This document shows positions 38,503-48,586 of a stretch of DNA of 64,000 bases, in pieces. Every line of letters begins with the position of its first letter. The stretch's first letter is position 1. The stretch comes from Paraburkholderia sp. UYCP14C (GTDB lineage Bacteria > Pseudomonadota > Gammaproteobacteria > Burkholderiales > Burkholderiaceae), in contig NZ_SELS01000044.1 of assembly GCF_004197395.1 (NCBI RefSeq), positions 1 through 64,000 of the forward strand, in the 5' to 3' direction. The translations under genes were made by a program, and so were the position numbers. A model generated the notes under the pieces. The model searched no databases, was not told the DNA's origin, and saw only the letters and a list, made by a program, of their open reading frames with translations.

Positions 38503-39588
38503 CTACACCAACCGCAAATAAATCAGCTCCCGCTTCACATACGCATAAAAAATCGGCGCCGCGATGACCCCGGCGATACCAAACGCCGCTTCCATCACCA
38601 GCATCGCGATCAACAGCTCCCACGCGCGCGCCTCGATTTGTCCGCCGACGATCCGCGCGTTCAGGAAGTACTCGAGCTTGTGAATCAGGATCAGGAACAC
38701 GAGCGACATGATCGCCGCCGGAAAGCTCACCGACAGCGCGACCGCGACGATGATCGTGTTCGAGATCAGATTGCCGATCACCGGCAGCAGACCGACGATG
38801 AACGTGACGAGCACCAGCGTCTTCGACAGCGGGAGCCGGTCGTGGAACGTCGGCAGGATCACGAGCAGGAAGATCGCCGTGAACGTCGCGTTGAGCGCGG
38901 AAATCTTCACCTGCGCGAACACGATGCGGCGAAACGCGTCGGCAAAACGCGTGACCCGCGTGACGAACGCGGTGGACAGCGGCAGCCGCTGGATATGCGT
39001 CTGCGCACCGACCGCGATGATCGCGCCGATGATCATGCCGAGCAGCACGTGGGTGAACGCGCGCGCCACGGTCGTGCCGCTTTGCTGCAGCATGTTCGCG
39101 TGCGTGTGCATCAGTTCCGCGGCCTTCGTCTTCATCTGCTCGGTGTCGACCGGCAGATAGTTCGCGACGAATTGCGGAATTCTGCCGCGCGCCTGGTCGA
39201 TCAGCTGCATGGCCTGATCGAGCAGCGCCTGCACGCTCGGCACGTCGTTCTCGAAATGCGAGATGATGCCGAGCGTGAGCCCCGTCAGCGCGCCGACGAT
39301 CACCGTCGACAGGATTACCACCGCGAGCCAGCGCGCCCGCTTGCTGGACATGTGCCGCTCGATGCGCGGCGCGATCATATGCACGAGCTGGAACACCAGC
39401 AGCCCGGCTAGCAGGCAGCCGAGCAGCTTCAGTTCGATGACCGCCCACATGCCGAACAGCATCACCACGTAGCTGCCGATTTCGACCGCCGACAGCTTCG
39501 GCAGACTCATGTCGCTGGTCAGCCTGACCGGGCGCGGGCGCAGGTCCTGCACCCGATCTTCTTCGCGCGCCTGATTACGCTTGGTCAT
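38503..39588 (-). CDS. AI-2E family transporter (PerM/TqsA-like)
   Basis: A 361-residue polytopic inner-membrane protein with about eight helices and the family's re-entrant core: 'GSYVVMLFGMWAVIELKLLGCLLAGLLVFQL', 'VVILSTVIVGALTGLTLGI', 'LVLVTFIVGLLPVIGNLISNTIIV' (GLLPVIGNLISN-type core) and 'AFGIAGVIAAPIFYAYVK'. Members export autoinducer-2 or act as Na+/H+ antiporters; not resolved here. The ATG at 39588 is favoured over a TTG 18 bases upstream. It sits 34 bases after uvrA and is probably cotranscribed. Confidence 0.9.
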   Translation of the reverse strand: MTKRNQAREEDRVQDLRPRPVRLTSDMSLPKLSAVEIGSYVVMLFGMWAVIELKLLGCLLAGLLVFQLVHMIAPRIERHMSSKRARWLAVVILSTVIVGALTGLTLGIISHFENDVPSVQALLDQAMQLIDQARGRIPQFVANYLPVDTEQMKTKAAELMHTHANMLQQSGTTVARAFTHVLLGMIIGAIIAVGAQTHIQRLPLSTAFVTRVTRFADAFRRIVFAQVKISALNATFTAIFLLVILPTFHDRLPLSKTLVLVTFIVGLLPVIGNLISNTIIVAVALSVSFPAAIMSLVFLILIHKLEYFLNARIVGGQIEARAWELLIAMLVMEAAFGIAGVIAAPIFYAYVKRELIYLRLV

Positions 39589-39622
39589 GGCTTTTCCCGT
39601 CTCCAACCTCGATAGTGCAGCG

Positions 39623-42496
39623 TTACTTTGTGCTGGCGGCCCGTTTGAGCAGCGGCGCCAGATATTTGCCGGTAAAACTGGCCTTCGACTTCGCGATCTG
39701 CTCGGGCGTGCCCTGGGCGATGATCTGTCCGCCGCCGGCGCCGCCTTCGGGGCCGAGATCGATGACCCAGTCCGCAGTTTTGATTACATCGAGATTATGT
39801 TCGATGATCACGACGGTATTACCCTGGTCTCGTAACCGATGTATGACTTCCAGCAACTGCGCAATATCGTGAAAGTGCAGTCCGGTGGTCGGTTCGTCAA
39901 GGATGTATAGCGTGCGACCGGTATCACGCTTGCTCAGTTCCAGCGACAGTTTCACGCGCTGCGCCTCGCCGCCCGACAGCGTGGTGGCCGACTGACCCAG
40001 GCGAATATAGCCCAGACCCACGTCCAGCAGGGTTTTCAGCTTGCGCGCGACGACCGGCACGGCCTTGAAGAACTCGTACGCGTGCTCGACCGTCATGTCG
40101 AGCACTTCGCTGATGTTGCTGCCCTTGTACTGGATATCGAGCGTTTCGCGGTTGTAGCGCTTGCCGTGGCACACGTCGCACGGCACGTACACGTCGGGCA
40201 GGAAGTGCATTTCGACCTTCAGCACGCCGTCGCCCTGGCATGATTCGCAGCGTCCGCCCTTCACGTTGAACGAGAAGCGGCCCGGATCGTAGCCGCGCTC
40301 CTTGGCGGCGGGCACGCCCGCGAACAGCTCGCGGATCGGCGTGAAAAGGCCCGTATAAGTAGCCGGGTTCGAGCGCGGCGTGCGGCCGATCGGCGACTGG
40401 TCGACGTTGATCACCTTGTCGAAGTGCTCGAGACCCTCGATCGACTCGTACGGCGCCGGCTCCGTGGAGGAGCCGTACAGGTGATGCGCGACCGCCTGAT
40501 ACAGCGTGTCGTTGATCAGCGTCGACTTGCCCGAGCCGGACACGCCGGTCACGCAGGTCAGCAGACCCACCGGCAGATCGAGCGTCACGTGGTGCAGATT
40601 GTTGCCGTGCGCCTCGACGATGCGCAGGTGGCGCTCGTCGGGTTCCCTGCGCTCGTCGGGGTATTCGATCGTGCGCGCGCCGGACATGTATTGGCCCGTC
40701 AGCGACGCCGCGTTCTTCTGCACCTCTTTCGGCGTGCCCTCGGCGATCACCATGCCGCCGTGCTCGCCGGCGCCCGGACCCATGTCGACCACGTAGTCGG
40801 CCATGCGGATCATGTCCTCGTCGTGCTCGACGACGATCACCGAGTTGCCGAGATCGCGCAGATGCTTGAGCGTCGAGATCAGCCGGTCGTTGTCGCGCTG
40901 ATGCAGCCCGATCGACGGTTCGTCGAGCACGTACATCACGCCGGTCAGCCCCGAGCCGATCTGGGAAGCGAGCCGAATGCGCTGCGCCTCGCCGCCCGAA
41001 AGCGTTTCCGCGCTGCGTTCGAGCGACAGGTAATCGAGCCCGACGTTGTTGAGGAACATCAGACGCGCGACGATTTCCTTGACGACCTTGTCGGCGATCT
41101 CGCGCTTCGAGCCTTCGAGGCGCAGTGTCTGGAAGTAGCCGAGCGCGTCGCGCAACGGCCAGCCGCTGATCTCGAAGATGCCGCGCGCGTCGCTGTCGGC
41201 GCCGATGCGCACGAAGCGCGCCTCGCGACGCAGCCGCGTGCCCGCGCACGCCGGGCACGGCTGGTTGTTCTGGTACTTGGCGAGCTCTTCGCGCACCGCG
41301 GACGAATCGGTTTCGCGGTAGCGCCGCTCCAGATTCGGGATGATCCCTTCGAACACGTGCTCGCGCACCGACGTACGGCCGCGCTCGTTGATGTACGAGA
41401 ACGGAATTTCCTGCTTGCCCGAACCGTACAGCAGGATCTTGCGGACTTTCTCCGGCAGGTCTTCGACCGCGGTGTCGATGTCGAAGTCGTAGAACGCCGC
41501 GAGGCTCTGCAGCATCTGGAAGTAGAACTGGTTGCGCCGGTCCCAGCCCTTCACCGCCCCCGCCGCGAGCGACAGCGACGGATGCGCGACCACCCGCTTC
41601 GGATCGAAGAACGTGATCTGGCCAAGACCGTCGCATTCCGGGCACGCGCCCATCGGGTTGTTGAACGAGAACAGGCGCGGCTCGAGTTCCTGCAGCGAAT
41701 ACGAGCAGATCGGGCAGGCGAACTTCGAGCTGAACAGGTGCTCCTTGTCCGTATCCATTTCGAGCGCGATCGCGCGGCCGTCGGCGAGACGCAGCGCCGT
41801 TTCGAACGATTCGGCGAGGCGCTGCTTCATGTCGGGGCGCACGCGCAGACGATCGATCACGACGTCGATCGTGTGCTTGTCGTTTTTCTTCAGCTTCGGC
41901 AGCGACTCGACCTCGTAGATTTTCGCGGTGCCTTCGTTGGCGGTGCCGCCGCCCGAGCGCACGCGAAAGCGCACGAAGCCTTGCGCCTGCATGTCCTCGA
42001 ACAGATCCGTGTGCTCGCCCTTGCGATCGCTGACGACGGGCGCGAGGATCATCACGCGCGTTTCTTCGGGCAGCGCGAGCGCCGCGTCGACCATCTGCGA
42101 CACGCTTTGCGCTTCGAGCGGAATCTCGTGATCGGGGCAGTAGGGCGTGCCGACGCGCGCGAACAGCAGACGCAGATAATCGTGGATTTCGGTGACGGTG
42201 CCGACCGTCGAGCGCGGATTGTGCGAGGTCGCCTTCTGTTCGATCGAGATAGCCGGCGACAAACCTTCGATCAGGTCGACGTCGGGCTTTTCCATCAGCT
42301 GCAGGAACTGCCGCGCATACGCGGACAGACTTTCGACGTAGCGGCGCTGCCCTTCCGCATACAGCGTATCGAACGCCAGCGACGATTTGCCGGAGCCGGA
42401 AAGCCCCGTGATAACGACGAGCTTGTGACGCGGTAGGTCGAGATTGACGTTCTTCAGGTTGTGGGTGCGAGCCCCACGAATACGGATTTGTTCCAC
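39623..42496 (-). CDS. uvrA: Excinuclease ABC subunit A
   Basis: Damage-recognition ATPase of nucleotide excision repair, 957 residues. Two ABC modules are visible: Walker [10 protein letters not shown] near residue 31 and GVSGSGKST at about 640, signatures [14 protein letters not shown] and [14 protein letters not shown], and Walker [11 protein letters not shown] and [10 protein letters not shown]. Zinc-binding cysteine sets are present (CPICSY...[16 protein letters not shown]...CDVCHGKRY). The probable start is GTG ([14 protein letters not shown]). No clear LexA box was found upstream. Confidence 0.98.
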   Translation of the reverse strand: MEQIRIRGARTHNLKNVNLDLPRHKLVVITGLSGSGKSSLAFDTLYAEGQRRYVESLSAYARQFLQLMEKPDVDLIEGLSPAISIEQKATSHNPRSTVGTVTEIHDYLRLLFARVGTPYCPDHEIPLEAQSVSQMVDAALALPEETRVMILAPVVSDRKGEHTDLFEDMQAQGFVRFRVRSGGGTANEGTAKIYEVESLPKLKKNDKHTIDVVIDRLRVRPDMKQRLAESFETALRLADGRAIALEMDTDKEHLFSSKFACPICSYSLQELEPRLFSFNNPMGACPECDGLGQITFFDPKRVVAHPSLSLAAGAVKGWDRRNQFYFQMLQSLAAFYDFDIDTAVEDLPEKVRKILLYGSGKQEIPFSYINERGRTSVREHVFEGIIPNLERRYRETDSSAVREELAKYQNNQPCPACAGTRLRREARFVRIGADSDARGIFEISGWPLRDALGYFQTLRLEGSKREIADKVVKEIVARLMFLNNVGLDYLSLERSAETLSGGEAQRIRLASQIGSGLTGVMYVLDEPSIGLHQRDNDRLISTLKHLRDLGNSVIVVEHDEDMIRMADYVVDMGPGAGEHGGMVIAEGTPKEVQKNAASLTGQYMSGARTIEYPDERREPDERHLRIVEAHGNNLHHVTLDLPVGLLTCVTGVSGSGKSTLINDTLYQAVAHHLYGSSTEPAPYESIEGLEHFDKVINVDQSPIGRTPRSNPATYTGLFTPIRELFAGVPAAKERGYDPGRFSFNVKGGRCESCQGDGVLKVEMHFLPDVYVPCDVCHGKRYNRETLDIQYKGSNISEVLDMTVEHAYEFFKAVPVVARKLKTLLDVGLGYIRLGQSATTLSGGEAQRVKLSLELSKRDTGRTLYILDEPTTGLHFHDIAQLLEVIHRLRDQGNTVVIIEHNLDVIKTADWVIDLGPEGGAGGGQIIAQGTPEQIAKSKASFTGKYLAPLLKRAASTK

Positions 42497-42803
42497 GGAT
42501 CTATTCCATGAACTGCGGAAAGGGAAAGAGGCCAAACCTGCTACTATAACGACTTTTCCAGACCGCCGTTACGGCGTGCTGACAGCGGGAAAGAGGCGTA
42601 ACTGGGGCCGTTTTCCGTGAGTACAAGATGCCGCGAGGGGCGAGCGTCAGCGGGGGCGGTAGGGCACGGGCTTTGCGCGTCTCGCCGGCGCGGACCTGCC
42701 GATATGCCGGCGCAAGCCGCCCGCCTGTTCGTCGTGCTCCACCATGCCGGCGGCCAAGGCTGTCCCCACGGCTCGCCGCCCGGTTCATTCAAACAACGCT
42801 TCG
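42497..42803. other. Divergent intergenic region between uvrA and the MFS gene
   Basis: These 307 bases should hold both promoters. The only notable signal is an AT island at 42538-42555 (CTACTATAACGAC) near uvrA. No CTGT-N8-ACAG operator is visible. Confidence 0.35.
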
Positions 42804-43991
42804 ATGTCCAATCCGTCCGCCATCTCCACACGCATGAGCGCGCCTGAATTGCGCGCGACCGTGTCGCTTGCCGCCATCTTCGCGCTGCGCATGCTGGGTC
42901 TCTTCATGATCATGCCGGTGTTCTCGATCTACGCGAAGACCATTCCCGGCGGCGAAAACGTGCTGCTCGTCGGTATCGCGCTCGGCGCGTACGGCGTCAC
43001 GCAGTCGATGCTCTACATCTTCTACGGCTGGATCTCCGACAAGGTCGGCCGCAAGCCGGTGATCGCAACGGGCCTGCTGATCTTCGCGATCGGCAGCTTC
43101 GTCGCGGCGGGCGCGCACGACATGACGTGGATCATCGTCGGCCGGGTGATTCAGGGGATGGGGGCGGTGTCGTCGGCGGTGATCGCGTTCATCGCCGATC
43201 TGACCTCGGAGGAACATCGCACCAAGGCGATGGCGATGGTCGGCGCCAGCATCGGCGTGTCGTTCGCGGTCGCGATCGTCGGCGCGCCGATCGTGTTCCA
43301 CTGGCTCGGCATGAGCGGGCTTTTCACGCTGGTCGGCGTGTTCGCGATCCTCGCGATCGGCGTCGTGGTGTGGGTCGTGCCCGATGCGCCGAAGCCGGTG
43401 CACGTGCGCGCGCCGTTCGCCGAAGTGCTGCACAACGTCGAGCTGCTGCGCCTGAATTTCGGCGTGCTCGTGCTGCATGCGACGCAGACCGCGCTGTTCC
43501 TCGTCGTGCCGCGCATTCTCGAAGCGGGCGGCCTGCCGGTCGCTTCGCACTGGAAGGTGTATCTGCCGGTGATGGGGCTGTCGTTCGTGATGATGGTGCC
43601 GGCGATCATCGCCGCCGAGAAGCGCGGCAAGATGAAGATCGTGCTGCTGTCGGCGATCGCTCTTATCCTGATCGGTCAGTTGTTATTGGGCGTTGCTCCG
43701 CATACGATTCTGACTGTGGCGGCGATCCTGTTCGTGTACTTTCTCGGCTTCAATATTCTCGAAGCCTCGCAGCCTTCGCTGGTGTCGAAGCTGGCGCCGG
43801 GCACCCGCAAAGGGGCCGCGGCCGGCGTGTACAACACCACGCAGTCCATCGGTCTTGCACTGGGCGGGGTGGTCGGCGGCTGGCTGCTGAAGGTGGACGG
43901 CCCGAGCGCGGTTTTCTTCGCCTGCTCCGGGCTGGTATTTTGCTGGCTTATAATCGCCGCCAAGATGAAACAGCCGCCGCGCAAGGCATAA
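42804..43991 (+). CDS. Major facilitator superfamily transporter
   Basis: A 395-residue, 12-helix inner-membrane carrier. Motif A-like GWISDKVGRKPVI lies between TM2 and TM3 and 'RVIQGMGAVSSAVIAFIADLT' in TM4-5 is the drug:H+ antiporter style. Substrate unknown. The ATG at 42804 (MSNPSAISTRMSAPELR) lacks a good Shine-Dalgarno; ATG 42834 is a second option. It lies between uvrA and ssb, an arrangement I recall in Burkholderia. Confidence 0.9.
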   Translation: MSNPSAISTRMSAPELRATVSLAAIFALRMLGLFMIMPVFSIYAKTIPGGENVLLVGIALGAYGVTQSMLYIFYGWISDKVGRKPVIATGLLIFAIGSFVAAGAHDMTWIIVGRVIQGMGAVSSAVIAFIADLTSEEHRTKAMAMVGASIGVSFAVAIVGAPIVFHWLGMSGLFTLVGVFAILAIGVVVWVVPDAPKPVHVRAPFAEVLHNVELLRLNFGVLVLHATQTALFLVVPRILEAGGLPVASHWKVYLPVMGLSFVMMVPAIIAAEKRGKMKIVLLSAIALILIGQLLLGVAPHTILTVAAILFVYFLGFNILEASQPSLVSKLAPGTRKGAAAGVYNTTQSIGLALGGVVGGWLLKVDGPSAVFFACSGLVFCWLIIAAKMKQPPRKA

Positions 43992-44138
43992 CACAGCGTA
44001 CTCGGGGCGCGGCCCCGAATCATCCAGAACTCACCCGGCGGCGGGCAGAGACGCTCTTCTGGTCTCCGGCCTGCCGGTCGTGAGACGCGAACCGCGTAGT
44101 GCCGCGCCGCCCGCAACAGGAATCAACAGGAGAAACAC

Positions 44139-44681
44139 ATGGCATCCGTGAACAAGGTCATTCTGGTCGGCAACCTCGGCGCCGATCCGGAAGTCCGCTA
44201 TCTTCCGAGCGGCGACGCAGTGGCGAACATCCGCCTCGCGACGACGGACCGCTACAAGGACAAGGCGTCGGGCGAGATGAAGGAAGCCACCGAGTGGCAC
44301 CGCGTCTCGTTCTTCGGCCGCCTCGCGGAAATCGTGTCGGAATATCTGAAGAAGGGCTCGTCGGTGTACATCGAAGGGCGCATTCGCACGCGCAAGTGGC
44401 AGGCGCAGGATGGCACCGATCGTTACTCGACCGAGATCGTCGCGGAGCAGATGCAGATGCTCGGCGGCCGTGGCGGCGCATCGATGGGTGGCGGCGATGA
44501 CGGCGGTTATAGTCGTGGCGAGCCGTCGGAGCGTAGCGGCGGCGGTGGCGGTCGCGCGATGTCGTCGGGCGGCGGCTCGCGTGGCGGTAGCGGCGGTGGC
44601 GGTGGCGGTGGCGGCGCGAGCCGTCCGAGCGCGCCGGCTGGCGGCGGCTTCGACGAGATGGACGACGATATTCCGTTTTGA
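44139..44681 (+). CDS. ssb: Single-stranded DNA-binding protein
   Basis: An essential ssDNA binder, 180 residues. An OB fold at about 1-110 ([49 protein letters not shown]), then a Gly/Ser/Arg-rich linker (about 115-170) and the acidic C-terminal partner-binding tip MDDDIPF. CAGGAGAAACAC precedes the ATG. A strong hairpin terminator follows. Confidence 0.98.
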   Translation: MASVNKVILVGNLGADPEVRYLPSGDAVANIRLATTDRYKDKASGEMKEATEWHRVSFFGRLAEIVSEYLKKGSSVYIEGRIRTRKWQAQDGTDRYSTEIVAEQMQMLGGRGGASMGGGDDGGYSRGEPSERSGGGGGRAMSSGGGSRGGSGGGGGGGGASRPSAPAGGGFDEMDDDIPF

Positions 44682-44732
44682 CCGTTCCGGCGCGATGCCG
44701 ACTCCACCAGCGTCGCGCTGATCGACACAACA

Positions 44733-44772
44733 AGAAAGGCCCGCTTTCTGTCAGGAAAGCGGGCCTTTCTGT
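44733..44772. terminator. Terminator between ssb and the DUF4239 gene
   Basis: A 16-bp perfect stem (44733-44748 with 44755-44770) between convergent genes, T-rich on both sides. Confidence 0.92.
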
Positions 44773-44823
44773 TTCCAGGCATTTTTTACGTCACACGCGC
44801 GGACGCGAGCATTGCCTCGAAAC

Positions 44824-45624
44824 TCACCGCCTCAAATGCTCCAACGTATCCCGCAACGGCAGACTGGAAACCACGATCGGCCCGGTGAACGGCGTATCCA
44901 GATCGACGATCACATAAACCGCCGAAGCAATCGATACCGCCCCCAGCATGATGGTCACCAGCGCCAACGCATTACGCGGCGCGATCAACCCGAAGCTCAT
45001 GAAAATTACGCCTAGCCAGAACGACAGCGTTTTGAAGAACGGCTGCGAAATCGAGCCGTGCGCTTCCTCGATGATTTTCCAGCGCGCGTCGACGACGCGC
45101 CGGTATTGCATCAACGCGTCATCGAGCGCGCGTTGCTGCAACGCATCCTGCGTGTGCAGTTGTCGCAATTGCCGTCCCACCGTGGTCAGCATGTCGCCCA
45201 GACGCACGTCTTCGAGTTGCTGCGAATTGGGCGGCGGCTCAGGGGTGCGCGGATAGTCGCCGCTCGGCGCGGGTTCCTGTGGCCACGTCGACGCGATCGC
45301 CGCCGCCGTGTACTGGCGCAACAGACGCCGCGATCCGTCGGCCGCGCTGCCGAGCTCGCGCAGCGTCGTGTCGAACTCGATCAGCTCGGCCGCATAGGTG
45401 CGCACATCGTTCGACACGGTATCGAAGCTCGTCTTCGCCGACGCCGTCAACAAACCCAGCACCAGCGCGGCGAATGTCACCAGCATGCCGATCACGAGCT
45501 GCACGAGCTGTACGGTCTCGTGCGCCTTGTGTTCCTCCGGCAAGAGCGGCCGCACCCCGACGCCGAGGCCGGTGGCGATCAGCAGCAGCGCGAACACGAG
45601 TACGGCCGAACCGATTTCCGACAT
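44824..45624 (-). CDS. DUF4239 (bestrophin-like) membrane protein
   Basis: A 266-residue inner-membrane protein with two N-terminal hydrophobic segments (SAVLVFALLLIATGLGVGV; LVIGMLVTFAALVLGLLTA), a long soluble helical region rich in Arg/Gln/Leu, and two C-terminal TM segments (SFWLGVIFMSFGLIA; LVTIMLGAVSIASAVYVIVDL). This is the DUF4239 pattern. Function unknown. GGAG 8 bases before ATG 45624 fixes the start. Confidence 0.85.
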   Translation of the reverse strand: MSEIGSAVLVFALLLIATGLGVGVRPLLPEEHKAHETVQLVQLVIGMLVTFAALVLGLLTASAKTSFDTVSNDVRTYAAELIEFDTTLRELGSAADGSRRLLRQYTAAAIASTWPQEPAPSGDYPRTPEPPPNSQQLEDVRLGDMLTTVGRQLRQLHTQDALQQRALDDALMQYRRVVDARWKIIEEAHGSISQPFFKTLSFWLGVIFMSFGLIAPRNALALVTIMLGAVSIASAVYVIVDLDTPFTGPIVVSSLPLRDTLEHLRR

Positions 45625-45885
45625 GGGCGCGCTCCGGGCAGGAAGGGCTTCGACAGAAGAGCTGCAGCAAACGGGGCTTCGAGACTCCATTGATGTAACG
45701 CAAGCCGGGCCAGCGATCAACCATAAAGTTTTCGGCCGATACGCCGTTGTCCCGAATGTGCTGTTTGCTTAATTTTCAGTCATGTTGCGGACCGGGCCGA
45801 ACGGCGTGGGCGCAGCCTGCGTGGCCGTGAAGATATCGTGAACGATACGGAACCATCGGCCGGGCAGCCCAAGGAGACCAGTCCG

Positions 45886-47607
45886 ATGTTGAAAAAGCTG
45901 TCGATTCGCACCAGCCTCACCTTGATCATCGTGTTCTTCGGCATCGCGCTGCTGCTCGGCGCGGCCGCGGGATTGTTGTCGCTGCGCTCGTCCAACGCGT
46001 CGCTGCAACAAATGTACACGGTCGACACACCCGCCGTCGCCGACCTCGAAGGCAGCTCCGGCCAGTTGCTGCGTCTGCGTCTGGCGCTCGCGACCTACGC
46101 GTCGCTCGTCGCGCTGAACGATCAGGACGGCGCGAACGCCGTGCTGCAGCGCTTCGATCAGTACCGCAAAGCCTCCGACGAGCGACTCGCCCACTATTTG
46201 AGCCATGCGGGTACGGATGCCGGCGAGCAGCGCCTGATCGCCGACATGCAGAAGAAGCGCGACGCGTTCCTGCACGACGGCGTCGAGCCGACGCTCGCCG
46301 CGCTCAAGTCGAGCGACGCCAACGCGTTCCAGCAATTGCAGGCGCATAAGCTGCCGTCGTTGTACAGCGCGTACGAGAAGGCCATGCTCGCGCTCGAGCA
46401 GTTGCAGCTCGATCACGGCGCGCAGCGCTATCAGGATGCACAGGACCTGTTCTACGCGATCAGCATGGCAGTGGCGATCGGCATTGCGCTGTCGCTGGTC
46501 GGCGGCTTGCTCGCCCGCTTCGTGCTCGTGCGCGCGATCGTCACGCCGGTCGATGCGACGATCGCGCAATTCCAGCGCATCGCCAACGGCGACCTGAGCG
46601 GCCGCATCGAGGTGCGGGGCGGCAACGAAATGGGCCGCCTCGCGGCCGCGCTGCGCAAGATGCAGGAGTCGCTGATCGCGACCGTCAACGCGGTGCGTCA
46701 AGGCACCGAATCGATCGATACCGGCGTCAGCGAGATCGCGGCCGGCAACGCCGATCTGTCGCAGCGCACCGAGGAGCAGGCCGCGGCGCTCGAGGAAACG
46801 GCCGCGAGCATCGAAGAGCTGACCTCGACGGTCAAGCAGACGGCCGACAACGCGAAGCAGGCGAGCTCGCTCGCGCAGGGCGCCTCGACGCTGGCCGCGC
46901 AGGGCGGCGAGCTGACCGAGCAGGTGGTCGGCACGATGCACGGCATCGTCGACGATTCGCGGCGGATTGCCGATATCGTCGGCGTGATCGAGGGGATCGC
47001 GTTCCAGACCAACATTCTCGCGCTCAACGCCGCGGTCGAGGCGGCGCGCGCCGGCGAGCAGGGACGCGGCTTCGCGGTCGTCGCGAGCGAAGTGCGCTCG
47101 CTCGCGCAGCGCAGCGCGGCGGCGGCCAAGGAGATCAAGGGCTTGATCGACGCGTCGACCGCCCGGGTGGAGCAGGGCTCGCAGCTCGTCGAACGCTCGG
47201 GCACGACGATGAACGACATCGTCAGCGCGATCGCGCGGGTCAGTTCGATCATGAACGAGATCGCGGCGGCGGCGCACGAACAGAGCAACGGTATCGATCA
47301 GGTCAATCTCGCTGTCGGTCAGATGGACGAAGTCACGCAGCAGAACGCGGCGCTCGTCGAGCAGGCGGCCGCGGCGGCGAGTTCGCTGGAAGATCAGGCG
47401 CGGCGCCTGTCGACGGCGGTAGCGGTGTTCCGCACTGGCAGCGAGTCGCGCGGCGATGCTTCGGCGGCCGGTGCGAAGCGGGCCGGTGATGCTGGCGCGC
47501 GGAGAGTGGATAACGGGTTGGTCGCGGCGTGTGGTGAGCCGTTGCTGACGAGTTTGTCGCGGCGTGTGGTGAGCCGTTGCGAACGAGTTGGTAGCAGCTT
47601 GAGGTGA
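45886..47607 (+). CDS. Methyl-accepting chemotaxis protein with repeat-derived C-terminus
   Basis: A 573-residue chemoreceptor with TM1 ([22 protein letters not shown], about 10-31), a four-helix periplasmic sensor of Tar-like size, TM2 ([20 protein letters not shown]), a HAMP linker and a signalling domain with tip '[29 protein letters not shown]'. AAGGAG precedes the ATG. After '[11 protein letters not shown]' the frame runs into the 34-35 bp tandem repeats and ends in an Arg/Val-rich tail ([18 protein letters not shown]). There is no CheR-binding pentapeptide of the xWxxF type. Confidence 0.93.
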   Translation: MLKKLSIRTSLTLIIVFFGIALLLGAAAGLLSLRSSNASLQQMYTVDTPAVADLEGSSGQLLRLRLALATYASLVALNDQDGANAVLQRFDQYRKASDERLAHYLSHAGTDAGEQRLIADMQKKRDAFLHDGVEPTLAALKSSDANAFQQLQAHKLPSLYSAYEKAMLALEQLQLDHGAQRYQDAQDLFYAISMAVAIGIALSLVGGLLARFVLVRAIVTPVDATIAQFQRIANGDLSGRIEVRGGNEMGRLAAALRKMQESLIATVNAVRQGTESIDTGVSEIAAGNADLSQRTEEQAAALEETAASIEELTSTVKQTADNAKQASSLAQGASTLAAQGGELTEQVVGTMHGIVDDSRRIADIVGVIEGIAFQTNILALNAAVEAARAGEQGRGFAVVASEVRSLAQRSAAAAKEIKGLIDASTARVEQGSQLVERSGTTMNDIVSAIARVSSIMNEIAAAAHEQSNGIDQVNLAVGQMDEVTQQNAALVEQAAAAASSLEDQARRLSTAVAVFRTGSESRGDASAAGAKRAGDAGARRVDNGLVAACGEPLLTSLSRRVVSRCERVGSSLR

Positions 47608-47744
47608 GCCGTGCGAACGGATTCGTCGCAGCGTGAAGTGAGCCGTTGCTGACGAGTTGATCGCGGCGTGCGGTGAACCGTTGCTGACGACTTGGCCGCG
47701 ACGTGATACGACCAATGGCTAACGAATTGGTCGCGGCGTGACGC
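47502..47744. repeat. Seven tandem 34-35 bp repeats
   Basis: Head-to-tail units begin at 47502, 47536, 47571, 47606, 47640, 47675 and 47710, with lengths 34, 35, 35, 34, 35, 35 and 35. The common pattern is GAGCCGTTGCTGACGAGTTG then TCGCGGCGTGTGGT. Inner units are about 75-90% alike and the outer ones are more diverged. The array begins inside the chemoreceptor gene, whose stop lies at the third/fourth unit boundary, and fills the space to the convergent cytochrome gene. No unique spacers, so it is not CRISPR. Confidence 0.9.
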
Positions 47745-47779
47745 GCGCCGCGTCCGCCGCGCCACCCCTCACCGTCCTA

Positions 47780-48586
47780 CTACTGCATCGCCGCGTAATA
47801 CCTCGCCACGGCATCGATTTCCTCGGGCGTCATCTGCCGCGCGACATTGCGCATCTGCTCGTTGATGTCGTTGTGCCGTTCGCCCGAAGCAAATGCGTGC
47901 AACTGCGCGGCCACATAGGCCGCCGACAGTCCGCCGAGCCACGGCGCCGCGCCCTTGCGATCGAGTTGGCCATGACACGCGGCGCACGGTGCGATATTGC
48001 GTTGCGGGTCGCCCTGCATCACGAGCCTGGTTGCGGTTGCATCCGGTCCTTCGCCGGCCCGGGCTTTCTCGACCGCAGGGGCGGGCGGCAGCGACGCGTA
48101 GTACACCGCCAGATCGTGCAGGTCCTGGTCGCTGCGTCCCGCGATGATCTCCTGCATGACCGCGTTTTGCCGCTGGCCGCTCTGGAAGTCGCGCAATTCC
48201 TTGTAGATCACGTCGGCGTACTGCCCGGCGAGCGAGGGCGCGGTGACCGGCGCGGGCGCGACGACGTTATGGCACATCGAGCAGTGCTGCGTCGCGAGCG
48301 TCGCGCCGCGGCCGATCGAATCCGCCATCGGGTGAGTCGTGCCCGAAGGCGGCAACACGACGACGTTGCTTGGCACCTTGCTGGTGTCGTTGCCGCCGTA
48401 CCAGCTCGACGGCACGCCAGCGGCGCCGCAAATCCTCGCCCACAGGCTGAGATCGCCGAATGCGGTGCTCCGCGCCGGCAGCCACACGAAGCCGATCAGG
48501 ATCGCGACGATCGCGATCGCAATCGTGCTGCCGACGCTCCACACGAACCACGGATTGCGCAGGGTGAACAGCCGTTCTTCGTTCAT
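47780..48586 (-). CDS. Membrane-anchored dihaem cytochrome c
   Basis: A 268-residue cytochrome: N-terminal TM anchor (FVWSVGSTIAIAIVAILIGFVWLP), then two c-type haem sites CSMCH and CAACH in tandem cytochrome c domains, each with a downstream Met ligand candidate ('RQNAVMQEI', 'INEQMRNVARQM'). The ATG overlaps the oxidase subunit I stop (ATGA) and GGAG lies upstream. Last gene of the oxidase operon and probably its electron donor. Confidence 0.92.
   Translation of the reverse strand: MNEERLFTLRNPWFVWSVGSTIAIAIVAILIGFVWLPARSTAFGDLSLWARICGAAGVPSSWYGGNDTSKVPSNVVVLPPSGTTHPMADSIGRGATLATQHCSMCHNVVAPAPVTAPSLAGQYADVIYKELRDFQSGQRQNAVMQEIIAGRSDQDLHDLAVYYASLPPAPAVEKARAGEGPDATATRLVMQGDPQRNIAPCAACHGQLDRKGAAPWLGGLSAAYVAAQLHAFASGERHNDINEQMRNVARQMTPEEIDAVARYYAAMQ

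Noticed and set aside
42497-42803. LexA/SOS box upstream of uvrA
   Set aside because: No CTGT-N8-ACAG sequence is present in the intergenic region.
45769-47715. 648-codon minus-strand frame antisense to the chemoreceptor
   Set aside because: A shadow frame; its apparent internal repeats simply reflect the DNA tandem repeat at the chemoreceptor 3' end.
47502-47744. CRISPR array
   Set aside because: Units abut each other with no unique spacers and drift in sequence; no cas genes are nearby.
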